From CAZUFB01 sp964619775 (GTDB lineage Bacteria; Actinomycetota; Coriobacteriia; Coriobacteriales; UMGS124), in contig CAZUFB010000120.1 of the NCBI GenBank assembly GCA_964619775.1, forward strand, positions 1 through 5,675: a DNA stretch of 5,675 nucleotides. Direction: 5' to 3'. Below are positions 1-5,549 of this stretch, piece by piece. Under the pieces are notes generated by a model, which had not been told where the DNA came from, ran no database searches, and saw only the letters and a program-made list of their open reading frames with translations. A program made the position numbers and the translations under genes. Every line of letters begins with the position of its first letter. Position 1 is the first letter of the stretch.

Positions 1-1
1 C

Positions 2-1009
2 GGCGCGGCGGCGGCGTTCACCGTCGCCGCAGGGGTCGCGTCGCCCGGCATCCTGTGGGCGCTGGATCGCCTTCCCGCCCGCGGCGGCAACCCCGGCGAC
101 GCGGCAGGCAAAGGCGGGTCGGACGGGCCTGCCGCGCCGCCTGTCCCGTCGCTCGTCCTTCCCGTCGTGTGCATCGCCCTCTACGGTTTCACGATGGGAC
201 GCATCCAGTCGCTCGGCCACATGACGGACAACCTGGCCGGCTTTGCCGCGTTCGTGTCCTCCAACGTCGCAAGCATCAGCATGCTGCTCGTGGCGCTGCT
301 CGTCTGCGGGCTTGTGCGTCTGCGTCACCCGCACACCGTGACGCGCCTCGTCATGCTCGCGTTCTTCGCGGCCGCCCTCTACCTGTCCGGCGTGTTCGGC
401 CGGGCGATAGAACCCGCCGGCACCCTCATGATGACCGTCGTGCGCTTCGCCGTCTTTGCCTACATCTGGCTGCTGACGTGCGACGCCGCGTCCGTACCGG
501 GCAGGCCGATGCTCGCCCTCGCCGCCGGGTGGGGCATCTTTACGCTGTTCAACACCGTCTCGACCAAGCTCGGGCTCTACGTGATGACCGACGGCGCGGG
601 GTTTGTCGCCTACACGCTGCTCCTCGTCGGCTGCCTCGTCGCGCTCATCGTGGTGGAGTTCTTGCCGCGCCGTCGCACAGCGCCCGGCCCGGGGCCCGAG
701 GCGGGCGATGCGGCGCCGAGCGCAGAGGGAGGCGAGCCCGACGGGCCGACCGCCGAGGAGGTCCTCGCTCGACGTTGCCGGGGACTCGCCGGCCGCCACA
801 ACCTCACCGCCCGCGAGCTCGACGTGCTCGTGCCGCTCGTGCGGGGCCGCTCGGCCGCCAGCATCGCCGCGTCGCTGGGCATGAGCACCGAAACCGCACG
901 CACCCACATCCGCCACATCTATCAGAAGACCGGCATCCACAGCCGCGAGGAGCTGATGGACGCGGTGGAGGCGGGGTCCGGGCCGCAGTCCGGCGGGGCC
1001 GCCTCGTAG
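2..1009 (+). CDS. Membrane-anchored LuxR-family transcriptional regulator (5'-partial)
   Basis: The frame is open from the left edge, so the start lies outside the window; 335 residues are visible. The first ~220 visible residues are a chain of hydrophobic helices separated by short polar loops: about residues 2-21, 51-68, 79-102, 113-135, 143-160, 168-190 and 200-219, the last followed by an RRR stop-transfer. A polar linker rich in P, E, G and A (about 220-260) leads to a C-terminal LuxR/GerE helix-turn-helix from residue 268 (LTARELDVL, then AASIAASLGMS, the recognition helix TETARTHIRHIY, and KTGIHSREELM). This is the layout of the 10-12 TM LuxR regulators abundant in Eggerthellaceae, thought to sense a signal at the membrane and often encoded near FAD-dependent reductases. 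The ligand and target cannot be read here. The GTG at 167 is internal (a valine in a helix), not a start. It is followed by a hairpin at 1022-1055, so it probably ends a transcript. Confidence 0.9.
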   Translation, partial: GAAAAFTVAAGVASPGILWALDRLPARGGNPGDAAGKGGSDGPAAPPVPSLVLPVVCIALYGFTMGRIQSLGHMTDNLAGFAAFVSSNVASISMLLVALLVCGLVRLRHPHTVTRLVMLAFFAAALYLSGVFGRAIEPAGTLMMTVVRFAVFAYIWLLTCDAASVPGRPMLALAAGWGIFTLFNTVSTKLGLYVMTDGAGFVAYTLLLVGCLVALIVVEFLPRRRTAPGPGPEAGDAAPSAEGGEPDGPTAEEVLARRCRGLAGRHNLTARELDVLVPLVRGRSAASIAASLGMSTETARTHIRHIYQKTGIHSREELMDAVEAGSGPQSGGAAS

Positions 1010-1021
1010 CCGCCGGACGCC

Positions 1022-1055
1022 GGGCCGGGCGCGAAAAGCAGACGTCGCCCGGCCC
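1022..1055 (+). terminator. GC-rich hairpin after the LuxR gene, candidate terminator
   Basis: A perfect 10-bp inverted repeat (GGGCCGGGCG at 1022-1031, CGCCCGGCCC at 1046-1055) encloses a 14-nt loop and starts 13 bases after the regulator's stop codon. There is no T-run after the stem, so it is not a textbook intrinsic terminator. Position and stem stability support a role in ending transcription or protecting the 3' end. Confidence 0.55.
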
Positions 1056-1076
1056 CATGCCGTAAGCGGCGGCGGG

Positions 1077-1082
1077 TACAAT
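1077..1082 (+). promoter_or_regulatory. Candidate -10 box (TACAAT) for the Uma2-relic/ubiB-like transcript
   Basis: TACAAT lies in a short A/T-containing patch in otherwise very GC-rich DNA, downstream of the hairpin and about 32 bases before the GGAGG of the Uma2 relic. No convincing -35 is seen 16-18 bases upstream. The context GGGTACAAT resembles GGGTATCAT at 5055-5063 ahead of the ybjQ-like gene. This is inferred from sequence only. Confidence 0.4.
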
Positions 1083-1128
1083 ATACCGACAGCCCGCCTG
1101 CGCGACCGGAGCATTGGAGGTTGCAGCC

Positions 1129-1292
1129 GTGCCGCTTCCCGAATCGACCACCCGCACGGCCCACGACTACTGGAACCTCCCCGAGGGCGTGCGTGCCGAG
1201 CTTATCGACGGCATGCTCTACGGCATGACGCCGACGAGTCGACCTGGGTCGAGCCCAACGTGGCGGTGTGCGACCCCAGGACCTTAAGGAGG
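1129..1292 (+). pseudogene. Uma2-family (DUF820) nuclease-fold gene remnant, internally deleted and truncated
   Basis: A GTG at 1129 with GGAGG at 1116-1120 (8-nt spacing) begins a 52-codon frame ending at TAA 1285-1287. Its first ~33 residues match the N-terminus of Uma2 proteins: TAHDYWNLPEGVRAELIDGMLYGM, where the family has YxDYxxLPE..RYELIDGxLYxM (key block HDYWNLPEG, then ELIDG). From about 1233 the match continues in a different frame with DESTWVEPNVAVCDPRTL, matching the family block (D)xxTxVxPDVxVVCDPxKL. Roughly 50 residues between the two blocks are missing, and everything after CDP, including the PDLxxEVLS region and the catalytic lysine, is absent. The acidic residue of the PD block is replaced (EPN instead of EPD). 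This is therefore a decayed gene: deletion plus frameshift plus 3' loss. Its leader and ribosome binding site still precede the ubiB-like gene, and its residual stop overlaps that gene's Shine-Dalgarno. Naming rests on recognising these two blocks. Confidence 0.72.
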
Positions 1293-1294
1293 AG
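1286..1294 (+). promoter_or_regulatory. Strong ribosome binding site of the ubiB-like gene
   Basis: AAGGAGGAG sits 5 bases before the ATG at 1300. The TAA of the short Uma2-relic frame (1285-1287) overlaps it, so ribosomes ending on the relic finish exactly on this site, which may allow translational coupling or reinitiation. This site decides the ATG at 1300 as the start. Confidence 0.8.
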
Positions 1295-1299
1295 CCGCC

Positions 1300-2943
1300 A
1301 TGCCGACGTTTCGGGACTTTGTGCGCATCGCCGACATCACCGTCAAGGACAAGACGTCGAGCAGGCGCATGCGCGAGATACTGGCCATCCTCAAAAAGCA
1401 CGACGTCGCCCACGGGTTAAGCCCGCAGAAGGCCGTCGCCGTCCTCGAAGACCTGGGGCCCACCTACGTCAAGATGGGGCAGATAGCCTCCAACCGCAGC
1501 GACCTGCTTCCCAAGGAGTACTGCGAGGCGTTTGAGAAGCTGCGCACCAACGTTCCTCCCCTCCCGTTCGAGACGGTCGCCTCCATCCTCGACCGCGCGT
1601 TCGGGGCGCCGTGGAACACGGTGTTCGCCAGCGTCGAGGAGCAACCGCTCGGCTCGGCGTCCATAGCGCAGGTGCACAAAGCGGTCCTGTTCGACGGCAC
1701 CGAGGTCGCCGTCAAGGTGCGCCGTCCGGGCATCGTGGAGCAGATGGCCGAAGACATCATGCTCATGAAGCACCTGCTCGCCATCGCCTCGTTTTCCGCG
1801 GACGCGCCCGACAGCATGGTCCTCACGCTCGACGGCTTCGTCGCCGAGCTGGAGCGCACCACCGCCGACGAGCTCGACTTCAACGTGGAGCTCACCAACC
1901 TCGTGCGCTTCCGGCACGACACCGAGCGGCAGGAAGGCGTGACGAGCCCCCTGCCCTACCCCGCCTACTCCACCGACGACGTGCTCGTCATGCAGTTTGT
2001 GACCGGCCCCATGGTCAACGACGCCGCAGCCGTCGCGCAGATGGGGCTGGACCCCGCCAAGCTGGCCGAACGCCTGGCGCAGAGCTACGTGACGCAGGTC
2101 ATCGACAGCGGCTTCTTCCACGCCGACCCGCATCCGGGCAACATCCTGGTCAGCGACGGCGACATAGCGTGGATCGACCTGGGCATGACCGGCACGCTCA
2201 CCGGCAGCGAGCGGGCGCTTGTAAGCCGGGCGTTCCGCGGTATCGCCACCAAGAACGTCTACGAGCTCAAGGAGGCGCTGCTCGGGCTGACCAAGGAGGG
2301 CGGCCGCGTCGACCACGGGCGCCTCATGGGCCGCCTCAGCACGCTGCTTGCGCAGTACAGCGCGAGCGACCTCTCGGACATCAACATCGGCACGGCGTTC
2401 CTCGACGTCATCGAGACGCTGCGTGAGCAGAACCTCGTGGTGTCGCCCGCCTTCACGATGCTTGCGCGCGGGCTGCTCACCCTCGAGGGCGTGCTGGCCG
2501 ATATGGCTCCCGAGCTGAGCCTGGTCGACATCGTGTCCAAGCACGTCGAGGCGCAGCTGGGCGAAGCCGCGTCGGTGTCCGAGCGGGTCAAGTCGATGGC
2601 CGCGTCCGCCGTCGACTCGGCCAACGCCTCAGTGCGCCTGCCCACGCAGCTCTCCAACACCCTCGAGATGCTCGACCGCGGGCAGCTCAAGGTCAACGCG
2701 GACATCGACATGCCCAAGGACTTCACCTCGTCGCTGTCGTCGGTCGCCGGCAACCTGTCGCTCGCCATGATCTCGGCCGGCCTGTTCATGGGGTCGAGCA
2801 CCCTGTGCAGCACCAACATGGAGCCGCGCATCTTCGAGGTGCCCGTGCTCGGCGTGCTGGGCTACCTTGGCGCCCTCGTGCTGGGCGTCTACGTGGCCGT
2901 GCGCACCCTGTCCGAGCGGCGCAGGCAGAAACGGCGGAAGTGA
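1300..2943 (+). CDS. UbiB/AarF (ABC1) atypical protein-kinase-like ATPase
   Basis: 547 residues, the usual length for bacterial UbiB/AarF proteins. The family's diagnostic motifs are present in order: KxGQ (KMGQ, residues 58-61, followed by the expected SNRSDLLPKEY), the A-rich loop in place of the kinase glycine loop (PLGSASIAQVH, about 116-126), the ATP-binding lysine in VAVKV (K139), the ExD motif (ELD, 191-193, in ADELDFNVE), the catalytic loop HADPHPGN (274-281) and the metal-binding DLG (293-295). Two C-terminal helices (about 483-505 and 513-535) with a basic tail RRRQKRRK anchor it in the membrane. Family knowledge: these proteins bind ATP, act as ATPases and support isoprenoid-quinone biosynthesis or lipid trafficking. 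In an organism of this type the quinone would be a menaquinone, which is inference. The gene looks intact. It probably shares a transcript with the upstream Uma2 relic. Its 3' end takes part in the 55-base duplication around the assembly gap. Confidence 0.93.
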   Translation: MPTFRDFVRIADITVKDKTSSRRMREILAILKKHDVAHGLSPQKAVAVLEDLGPTYVKMGQIASNRSDLLPKEYCEAFEKLRTNVPPLPFETVASILDRAFGAPWNTVFASVEEQPLGSASIAQVHKAVLFDGTEVAVKVRRPGIVEQMAEDIMLMKHLLAIASFSADAPDSMVLTLDGFVAELERTTADELDFNVELTNLVRFRHDTERQEGVTSPLPYPAYSTDDVLVMQFVTGPMVNDAAAVAQMGLDPAKLAERLAQSYVTQVIDSGFFHADPHPGNILVSDGDIAWIDLGMTGTLTGSERALVSRAFRGIATKNVYELKEALLGLTKEGGRVDHGRLMGRLSTLLAQYSASDLSDINIGTAFLDVIETLREQNLVVSPAFTMLARGLLTLEGVLADMAPELSLVDIVSKHVEAQLGEAASVSERVKSMAASAVDSANASVRLPTQLSNTLEMLDRGQLKVNADIDMPKDFTSSLSSVAGNLSLAMISAGLFMGSSTLCSTNMEPRIFEVPVLGVLGYLGALVLGVYVAVRTLSERRRQKRRK

Positions 2944-2960
2944 CGGGCCGCAGACGGCAT
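2906..2960. repeat. 55-base sequence duplicated across the assembly gap (left copy)
   Basis: These 55 bases, covering the last codons and stop of the ubiB-like gene plus 17 bases after it, end exactly at the first N. They recur base for base at 3061-3115, starting immediately after the last N. Both copies abut the gap, which is the signature of two contigs ending on the same assembly k-mer rather than of a biological repeat. Confidence 0.95.
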
Positions 2961-3060
2961 NNNNNNNNNNNNNNNNNNNNNNNNNNNNNNNNNNNNNNNN
3001 NNNNNNNNNNNNNNNNNNNNNNNNNNNNNNNNNNNNNNNNNNNNNNNNNNNNNNNNNNNN
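2961..3060. other. Assembly gap of 100 N
   Basis: Exactly 100 N, the conventional placeholder for a gap of unknown length. Given the identical 55-mers on both sides, the true gap is probably negative: the contigs overlap and nothing is missing. Any reading frame drawn through this stretch is meaningless. Confidence 0.99.
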
Positions 3061-3115
3061 CCCTGTCCGAGCGGCGCAGGCAGAAACGGCGGAAGTGACG
3101 GGCCGCAGACGGCAT
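3061..3115. repeat. 55-base sequence duplicated across the assembly gap (right copy)
   Basis: Exact copy of 2906-2960. It carries a second, probably artefactual, copy of the end of the ubiB-like gene (stop at 3096-3098) on the plus strand. On the minus strand it is read as the C-terminal tail of the reductase. Confidence 0.95.
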
Positions 3116-4449
3116 CTTCTCCTGGTACACGCCCGCTAGCTGCTCTCCCAAGCACTTGCCCTCAACCAGGCAGCGACCGTGGGAGTTGCCCTGGATGTTG
3201 ATGGGGTAGTCGTAGGCGTAGATGTCGCCCGCGCAGTTGCCGATGGCGTACAAGCCGGGGATAGGCTCGCCGTCGGCGTTCAGGGCTTCGAAGTTGTCGG
3301 AGATGTGGATGCCGCCGCAGATGCCGAGCAGGCCCGGGCCGACCTTGCAGGCATAGAAGGGGCCTTTCTTGATGGGGTAGAGGAAATGCGACTCCTTGTA
3401 GAAGTCGGTATCCTCGCCCACCTCGCACATCGCGTTGTAGCGCTCGATGCTTTCCAGGGCCACGTCGGCCGGCATGTCGAGCTGGGCGACGAGCTCCTCG
3501 ATGGTCTCGCCCATCTTGTAGTTGTTGGGGTCGCTCTCGACGCCGCTCTTGACGGTTTCGGCATGCGACGCCGAGGCCTCGGACGGGTCGGATCCGTAGG
3601 CACGGAAGCTGTCCCAGAACATGCCGCCGCCATACTGGAGGCTGTCGGTGTTGTCGGCCTCGAAGTTGGCGTCGAAAATCGACCAGGCGTGGTCGTAGCC
3701 GCCGTTGACCATGACGCCCACGCACTTGCCCTGCACCCAGGTCGCCTCGTTCATAAAGCGCTTGCCTTCGGGGTTAAGGAACAGGAACGGCCCGTGGTAC
3801 ATGGCGGCGGCCTGCGGGTGCATCATCGTAGGCCATGGCGCGTCCTGGAACGCGGCGCCGGCCCAGGCGGCCATGTTGTGGCCGTCGCCGGTGTTGCCCA
3901 GGTCGCCGCACAGACGCATCAAAACCTTGTTGGCAATGGGCGCATAGGCCTCGATGTACTCGTCGTTGTAGCTCACGTCGCCTGTTGCCAGTACCACGCC
4001 CTTGCTCGCGTTGTACTGCACGTACTCGCCGTCGGCGTTCTGGCAGACGGCACCGGTCACCGCGCCCGACTCGTCCTGGACGAGCTGCACCGCGGGCATC
4101 TCGAACACGAACTCGGCGCCGGCCGCTTCGGCCTCCTCCATGAACAGGTACTCGACGCCGTCGGCCACGGTGTGCTCCTCGAAGATGGGGCCGCCGTAGA
4201 GCATGTGGTAGCAGTCGGCCTCGGGATGCACGGTCGAGTTGGAACCCACCGACACCATGACGCTCATCTCATGCTGCTCGGCCATGTCGAGCAGCCAGTT
4301 CATGCAGCGCTCGGACTCGCGGAACCACTTGCCCACGAGCGACTCGCGGCAGCGGCTACCGCAGGTGGAGACCCAGCGCTCCATCTCGATGGGCTTGTCG
4401 ATGGTGATGCCCAGCTCGTCCATCGCCCGCGAGCCCACGGCACGGTACC
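3061..4449 (-). pseudogene. FAD-dependent fumarate-reductase/ketosteroid-dehydrogenase-like flavoprotein, N-terminally truncated
   Basis: The C-terminal ~450 residues of a flavoprotein reductase. Numbering from the first in-frame ATG (4421-4423): the substrate/cap region starts at once (ELGITIDK, then WVSTCGSRCRESLVGKWF). FAD-domain strands follow with KGVVLATGD (141-149) and GNTGDGHNMAAWAGA (176-190). Then come GPFLFLNPEGKRFMNE (211-226), the C-terminal FAD-binding block CGGIHISDNF (369-378), GEPIPGLYAIGNCAGD (385-400) and the YPINIQGNSHGRC end motif (406-418). Missing is the whole N-terminal part of the family: Tat or lipoprotein signal, the GxGxxG dinucleotide fold with the glutamate, and the RGG/S stretch. 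No signal or GxGxxG occurs in any frame of the upstream 120 bases, and no Shine-Dalgarno precedes the ATG. The frame stays open upstream to 4567, but the residues beyond about 4449 are not family-like. At the 3' end it enters the gap; if the gap is closed by the 55-base overlap, it ends at TAG 2889-2891, antisense to the ubiB-like gene. Without the FAD fold it should be inactive. Confidence 0.75.
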
Positions 4450-4649
4450 ACGCCCACGGCGCCGCACACCTCAACCGTTGGTGAACCGGGCAGCAGGCTC
4501 CCCTGAACCAAACGACCCATTGCATCCGAACGACCTGCTCAGGACATTGACAAAGCGTCGGCCTCACCTTCGGTAAATCGCAAATTGCCCGTCGCCGGGG
4601 ACAGGCCGGTCAAACAGCCTGCACGGTACCGAACCCGCCCTGCGGCTGT

Positions 4650-4682
4650 GACCAGTTCGCTCGAATCGACCAGTTCGCGCGA
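4650..4682. repeat. Short tandem repeat, 15 bases at 18-base spacing
   Basis: GACCAGTTCGCTCGA (4650-4664) and GACCAGTTCGCGCGA (4668-4682) differ at one of 15 positions. The 18-base period would put both on nearly the same face of the helix, compatible with paired binding sites. It could also be the trace of a repeated hexapeptide codon block in a lost minus-strand gene (SRELVD, SSELVT). Confidence 0.6.
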
Positions 4683-4776
4683 GGCCGCCTTCTGCCCTCC
4701 TGCAACCCGAGCGAGTTCGCATGCGGTTGGGTTGCCCTGCAGACCGGGGAGGCTTGCATGTGGGACCATCTGCTAA

Positions 4777-4794
4777 GTTCTGCAACTGGTGAGA
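4777..4794 (+). repeat. 18-base motif, copy 1
   Basis: GTTCTGCAACTGGTGAGA, within the left inverted repeat. It resembles copy 2 (4806-4823) at 14 of 18 positions and the inverted copy at 4937-4954 at 13 of 18. Such motifs inside insertion element ends often serve as transposase binding sites; equally they could be repressor sites. Confidence 0.5.
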
Positions 4795-4805
4795 CGTTTT
4801 ACTAT

Positions 4806-4823
4806 GTTTTGCAACCTATGAGA
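4806..4823 (+). repeat. 18-base motif, copy 2
   Basis: GTTTTGCAACCTATGAGA, 29 bases after copy 1 in the same orientation. The conserved core is GTTyTGCAACy..TGAGA. It lies just inside the left terminal repeat of the low-GC segment. Confidence 0.5.
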
Positions 4824-4936
4824 TAAAAACTGCCTCGGAACGGGTGTCAATCGGGTAGCACGAATCTACAGGCAGTATCACCGCTGCTAGACAAGTTGAT
4901 AACTCTTGCAAGGATGCAGTCGACAGGGTGTAAATT

Positions 4937-4954
4937 TCTCACAGCCTGCTGAAC
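4937..4954 (-). repeat. 18-base motif, inverted copy 3
   Basis: Read on the minus strand: GTTCAGCAGGCTGTGAGA. It lies in the right terminal repeat, facing copies 1 and 2, so the segment has two copies at one end and one at the other. Confidence 0.5.
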
Positions 4955-5014
4955 TTAGCAATCGAGGTTCGCGGGGTGGGGCTCGTCAGCGTGTGCCGCC
5001 CGTCGAACTCGATC

Positions 5015-5026
5015 CTTGCCGGCAAG
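5015..5026. promoter_or_regulatory. Perfect 12-base palindrome CTTGCCGGCAAG, possible operator
   Basis: A perfect palindrome with no loop, about 30 bases upstream of the candidate -10 of the ybjQ-like gene. It could bind a dimeric regulator; short GC-rich palindromes also arise by chance. Confidence 0.3.
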
Positions 5027-5057
5027 AAGGAACCTGAAGGCACGGCCGGCAGACGGG

Positions 5058-5063
5058 TATCAT
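5058..5063 (+). promoter_or_regulatory. Candidate -10 box (TATCAT) for the ybjQ-like gene
   Basis: TATCAT in the context GGGTATCAT, about 42 bases before the Shine-Dalgarno. There is no clear -35 at the usual distance. The similar context GGGTACAAT at 1074-1082 gives mild support for a shared promoter form in this genome. Confidence 0.35.
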
Positions 5064-5117
5064 GGATGCAATGTACGGTCGGGCACCGTCCGCCCGGCCC
5101 CGGCAAAAGGAGGCACC

Positions 5118-5438
5118 GTGATCGTCACCACCACCGCACGCGTCGACGGGCACGAGGTCGGCGAGTACCTGGGCATCGTGTTCGGCGAGGTCATCACCGG
5201 CATCAACGTGCTGCGCGACATCGGTGCCGGGCTGCGCAACATCTTCGGCGGCCGCTCCGAGGGCTACGAGCAGGAGCTTCTCACCGCCCGCCAGCAGGCG
5301 CTGCAGGAGATGGAGCAGCGTGCCGCCGCCTTGGGAGCCGACGCGGTCCTCGGCGTCGACATGGACTACGAGGTGCTGGGCGCCGACGGCTCGATGCTCA
5401 TGGTGACCGCCTCGGGCACCGCGGTGCGCTTCGCATAG
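5118..5438 (+). CDS. ybjQ: YbjQ/UPF0145 family protein (DUF74, putative heavy-metal-binding)
   Basis: 106 residues from the GTG at 5118, preceded by AAAAGGAGG at 5105-5113. An ATG at 5016 is in frame, but the extra 34 residues are unlike the family and there is no ribosome binding site there. The protein follows YbjQ from end to end: TTARVDGHEVGEYLGIVFGE (GEYLGIV..GE), the NVLRDIGAGLRNIFGGRS block (family NxxRDxxAGxRxxxGGRS), the helix EQELLTARQQALQEMEQRA, ALGADAVLGVDMDYE (LGAxAVxGxDxDYE) and the C-terminal GSMLMVTASGTAV. The family forms pentameric rings and is annotated as putative heavy-metal-binding; its cellular role is not established. No signal peptide, so cytoplasmic. It stands alone, with a candidate promoter upstream and a strong hairpin downstream. 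Confidence 0.93.
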   Translation: MIVTTTARVDGHEVGEYLGIVFGEVITGINVLRDIGAGLRNIFGGRSEGYEQELLTARQQALQEMEQRAAALGADAVLGVDMDYEVLGADGSMLMVTASGTAVRFA

Positions 5439-5487
5439 CGCCTCGGGCAAAGACCGGCCTCGCCTGCGGCAAGCCGGCCGAAACGGC

Positions 5488-5528
5488 GCGGCCCCTGCCC
5501 CGACGCCTTTTTCGGGAGCAGGGGCCGC
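5488..5528. terminator. Strong hairpin after the ybjQ-like gene, candidate terminator
   Basis: A perfect 11-bp stem (GCGGCCCCTGC at 5488-5498 with GCAGGGGCCGC at 5518-5528) continues after a small internal asymmetry as CCCGA/TCGGG (around 5499-5503 and 5512-5516). The T-run lies in the apical loop (5508-5511) and not after the stem. It starts 50 bases after the ybjQ-like stop and precedes a possible minus-strand gene end, so it may serve both strands. Confidence 0.7.
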
Positions 5529-5549
5529 CTTCGATCGAGGGAACCGAGA

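Larger units (their letters stand above)
4771..4960. mobile_element. MITE-like element or IS remnant with imperfect terminal inverted repeats
   Basis: The left end TGCTAAGTTCTGCA (4771-4784) is repeated in inverted orientation at the right end (4947-4960) with 13 of 14 matches. The similarity continues inward through GTGAGA and TTT, giving 22 of 29 matched positions (left 4771-4799, right 4960-4932). The ends are TG...CA, and the trinucleotide ATC flanks both sides (4768-4770 and 4961-4963), like a 3-base target duplication. GC by my count is 87 of 190 (46%), far below the neighbouring genes. There is no coding capacity for a transposase. TG...CA ends with a 3-base duplication are typical of IS3-family elements, which is family knowledge used by analogy. 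Alternatives are an operator/regulatory region or the end of an older insertion. Confidence 0.5.
4450..5117. other. 668-base region without a convincing gene
   Basis: This lies between the truncated reductase and the ybjQ-like gene. Short frames exist on both strands (for example 63 codons plus at 4585-4776 and 76 codons minus at 4539-4769), but none has a ribosome binding site plus recognisable family features. The left part (4450-4770) is moderately GC-rich and holds an 18-base-period repeat. The middle (4771-4960) is a 46% GC inverted-repeat segment. The right part carries a palindrome and a candidate promoter for the ybjQ-like gene. Confidence 0.7.

Noticed and set aside
55..1065. 336-codon arginine-rich frame overlapping the LuxR gene
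   Set aside because: Extreme R/A/P content and no motif; the other frame shows clear membrane helices and a LuxR HTH.
1417..2544. Long open frame of 375 codons on the minus strand opposite the ubiB-like gene
   Set aside because: Its translation is rich in H, R, V, G and E without any family motif, typical of antisense shadows in GC-rich DNA. The plus strand carries all UbiB motifs.
3061..4449. Identification as the digoxin reductase Cgr2 or as a specific named Eggerthella reductase
   Set aside because: The superfamily is clear, but no sequence detail visible here ties it to one characterised enzyme, and the FAD domain is missing.
4547..4552. Perfect TTGACA (-35 consensus) on the plus strand
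   Set aside because: No -10 at 16-18 bases (nearest TAAATC is about 21 bases away) and no gene downstream on that strand for over 500 bases.
2786..4567. One continuous 593-codon minus-strand protein spanning the gap
   Set aside because: It is open only because N codons contain no stop. The part before the gap (2786-2960) is antisense to the ubiB-like gene and not reductase-like, and the first ~40 codons from GTG 4567 do not resemble the family.
3179..4576. 465-codon open frame on the plus strand opposite the reductase
   Set aside because: Low-complexity V/H/A/G composition with no domain; a shadow of the real minus-strand gene.
4539..4769. Minus-strand frame of 76 codons in the intergenic region
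   Set aside because: No ribosome binding site, no recognisable domain, and it runs into the truncated reductase in another frame.
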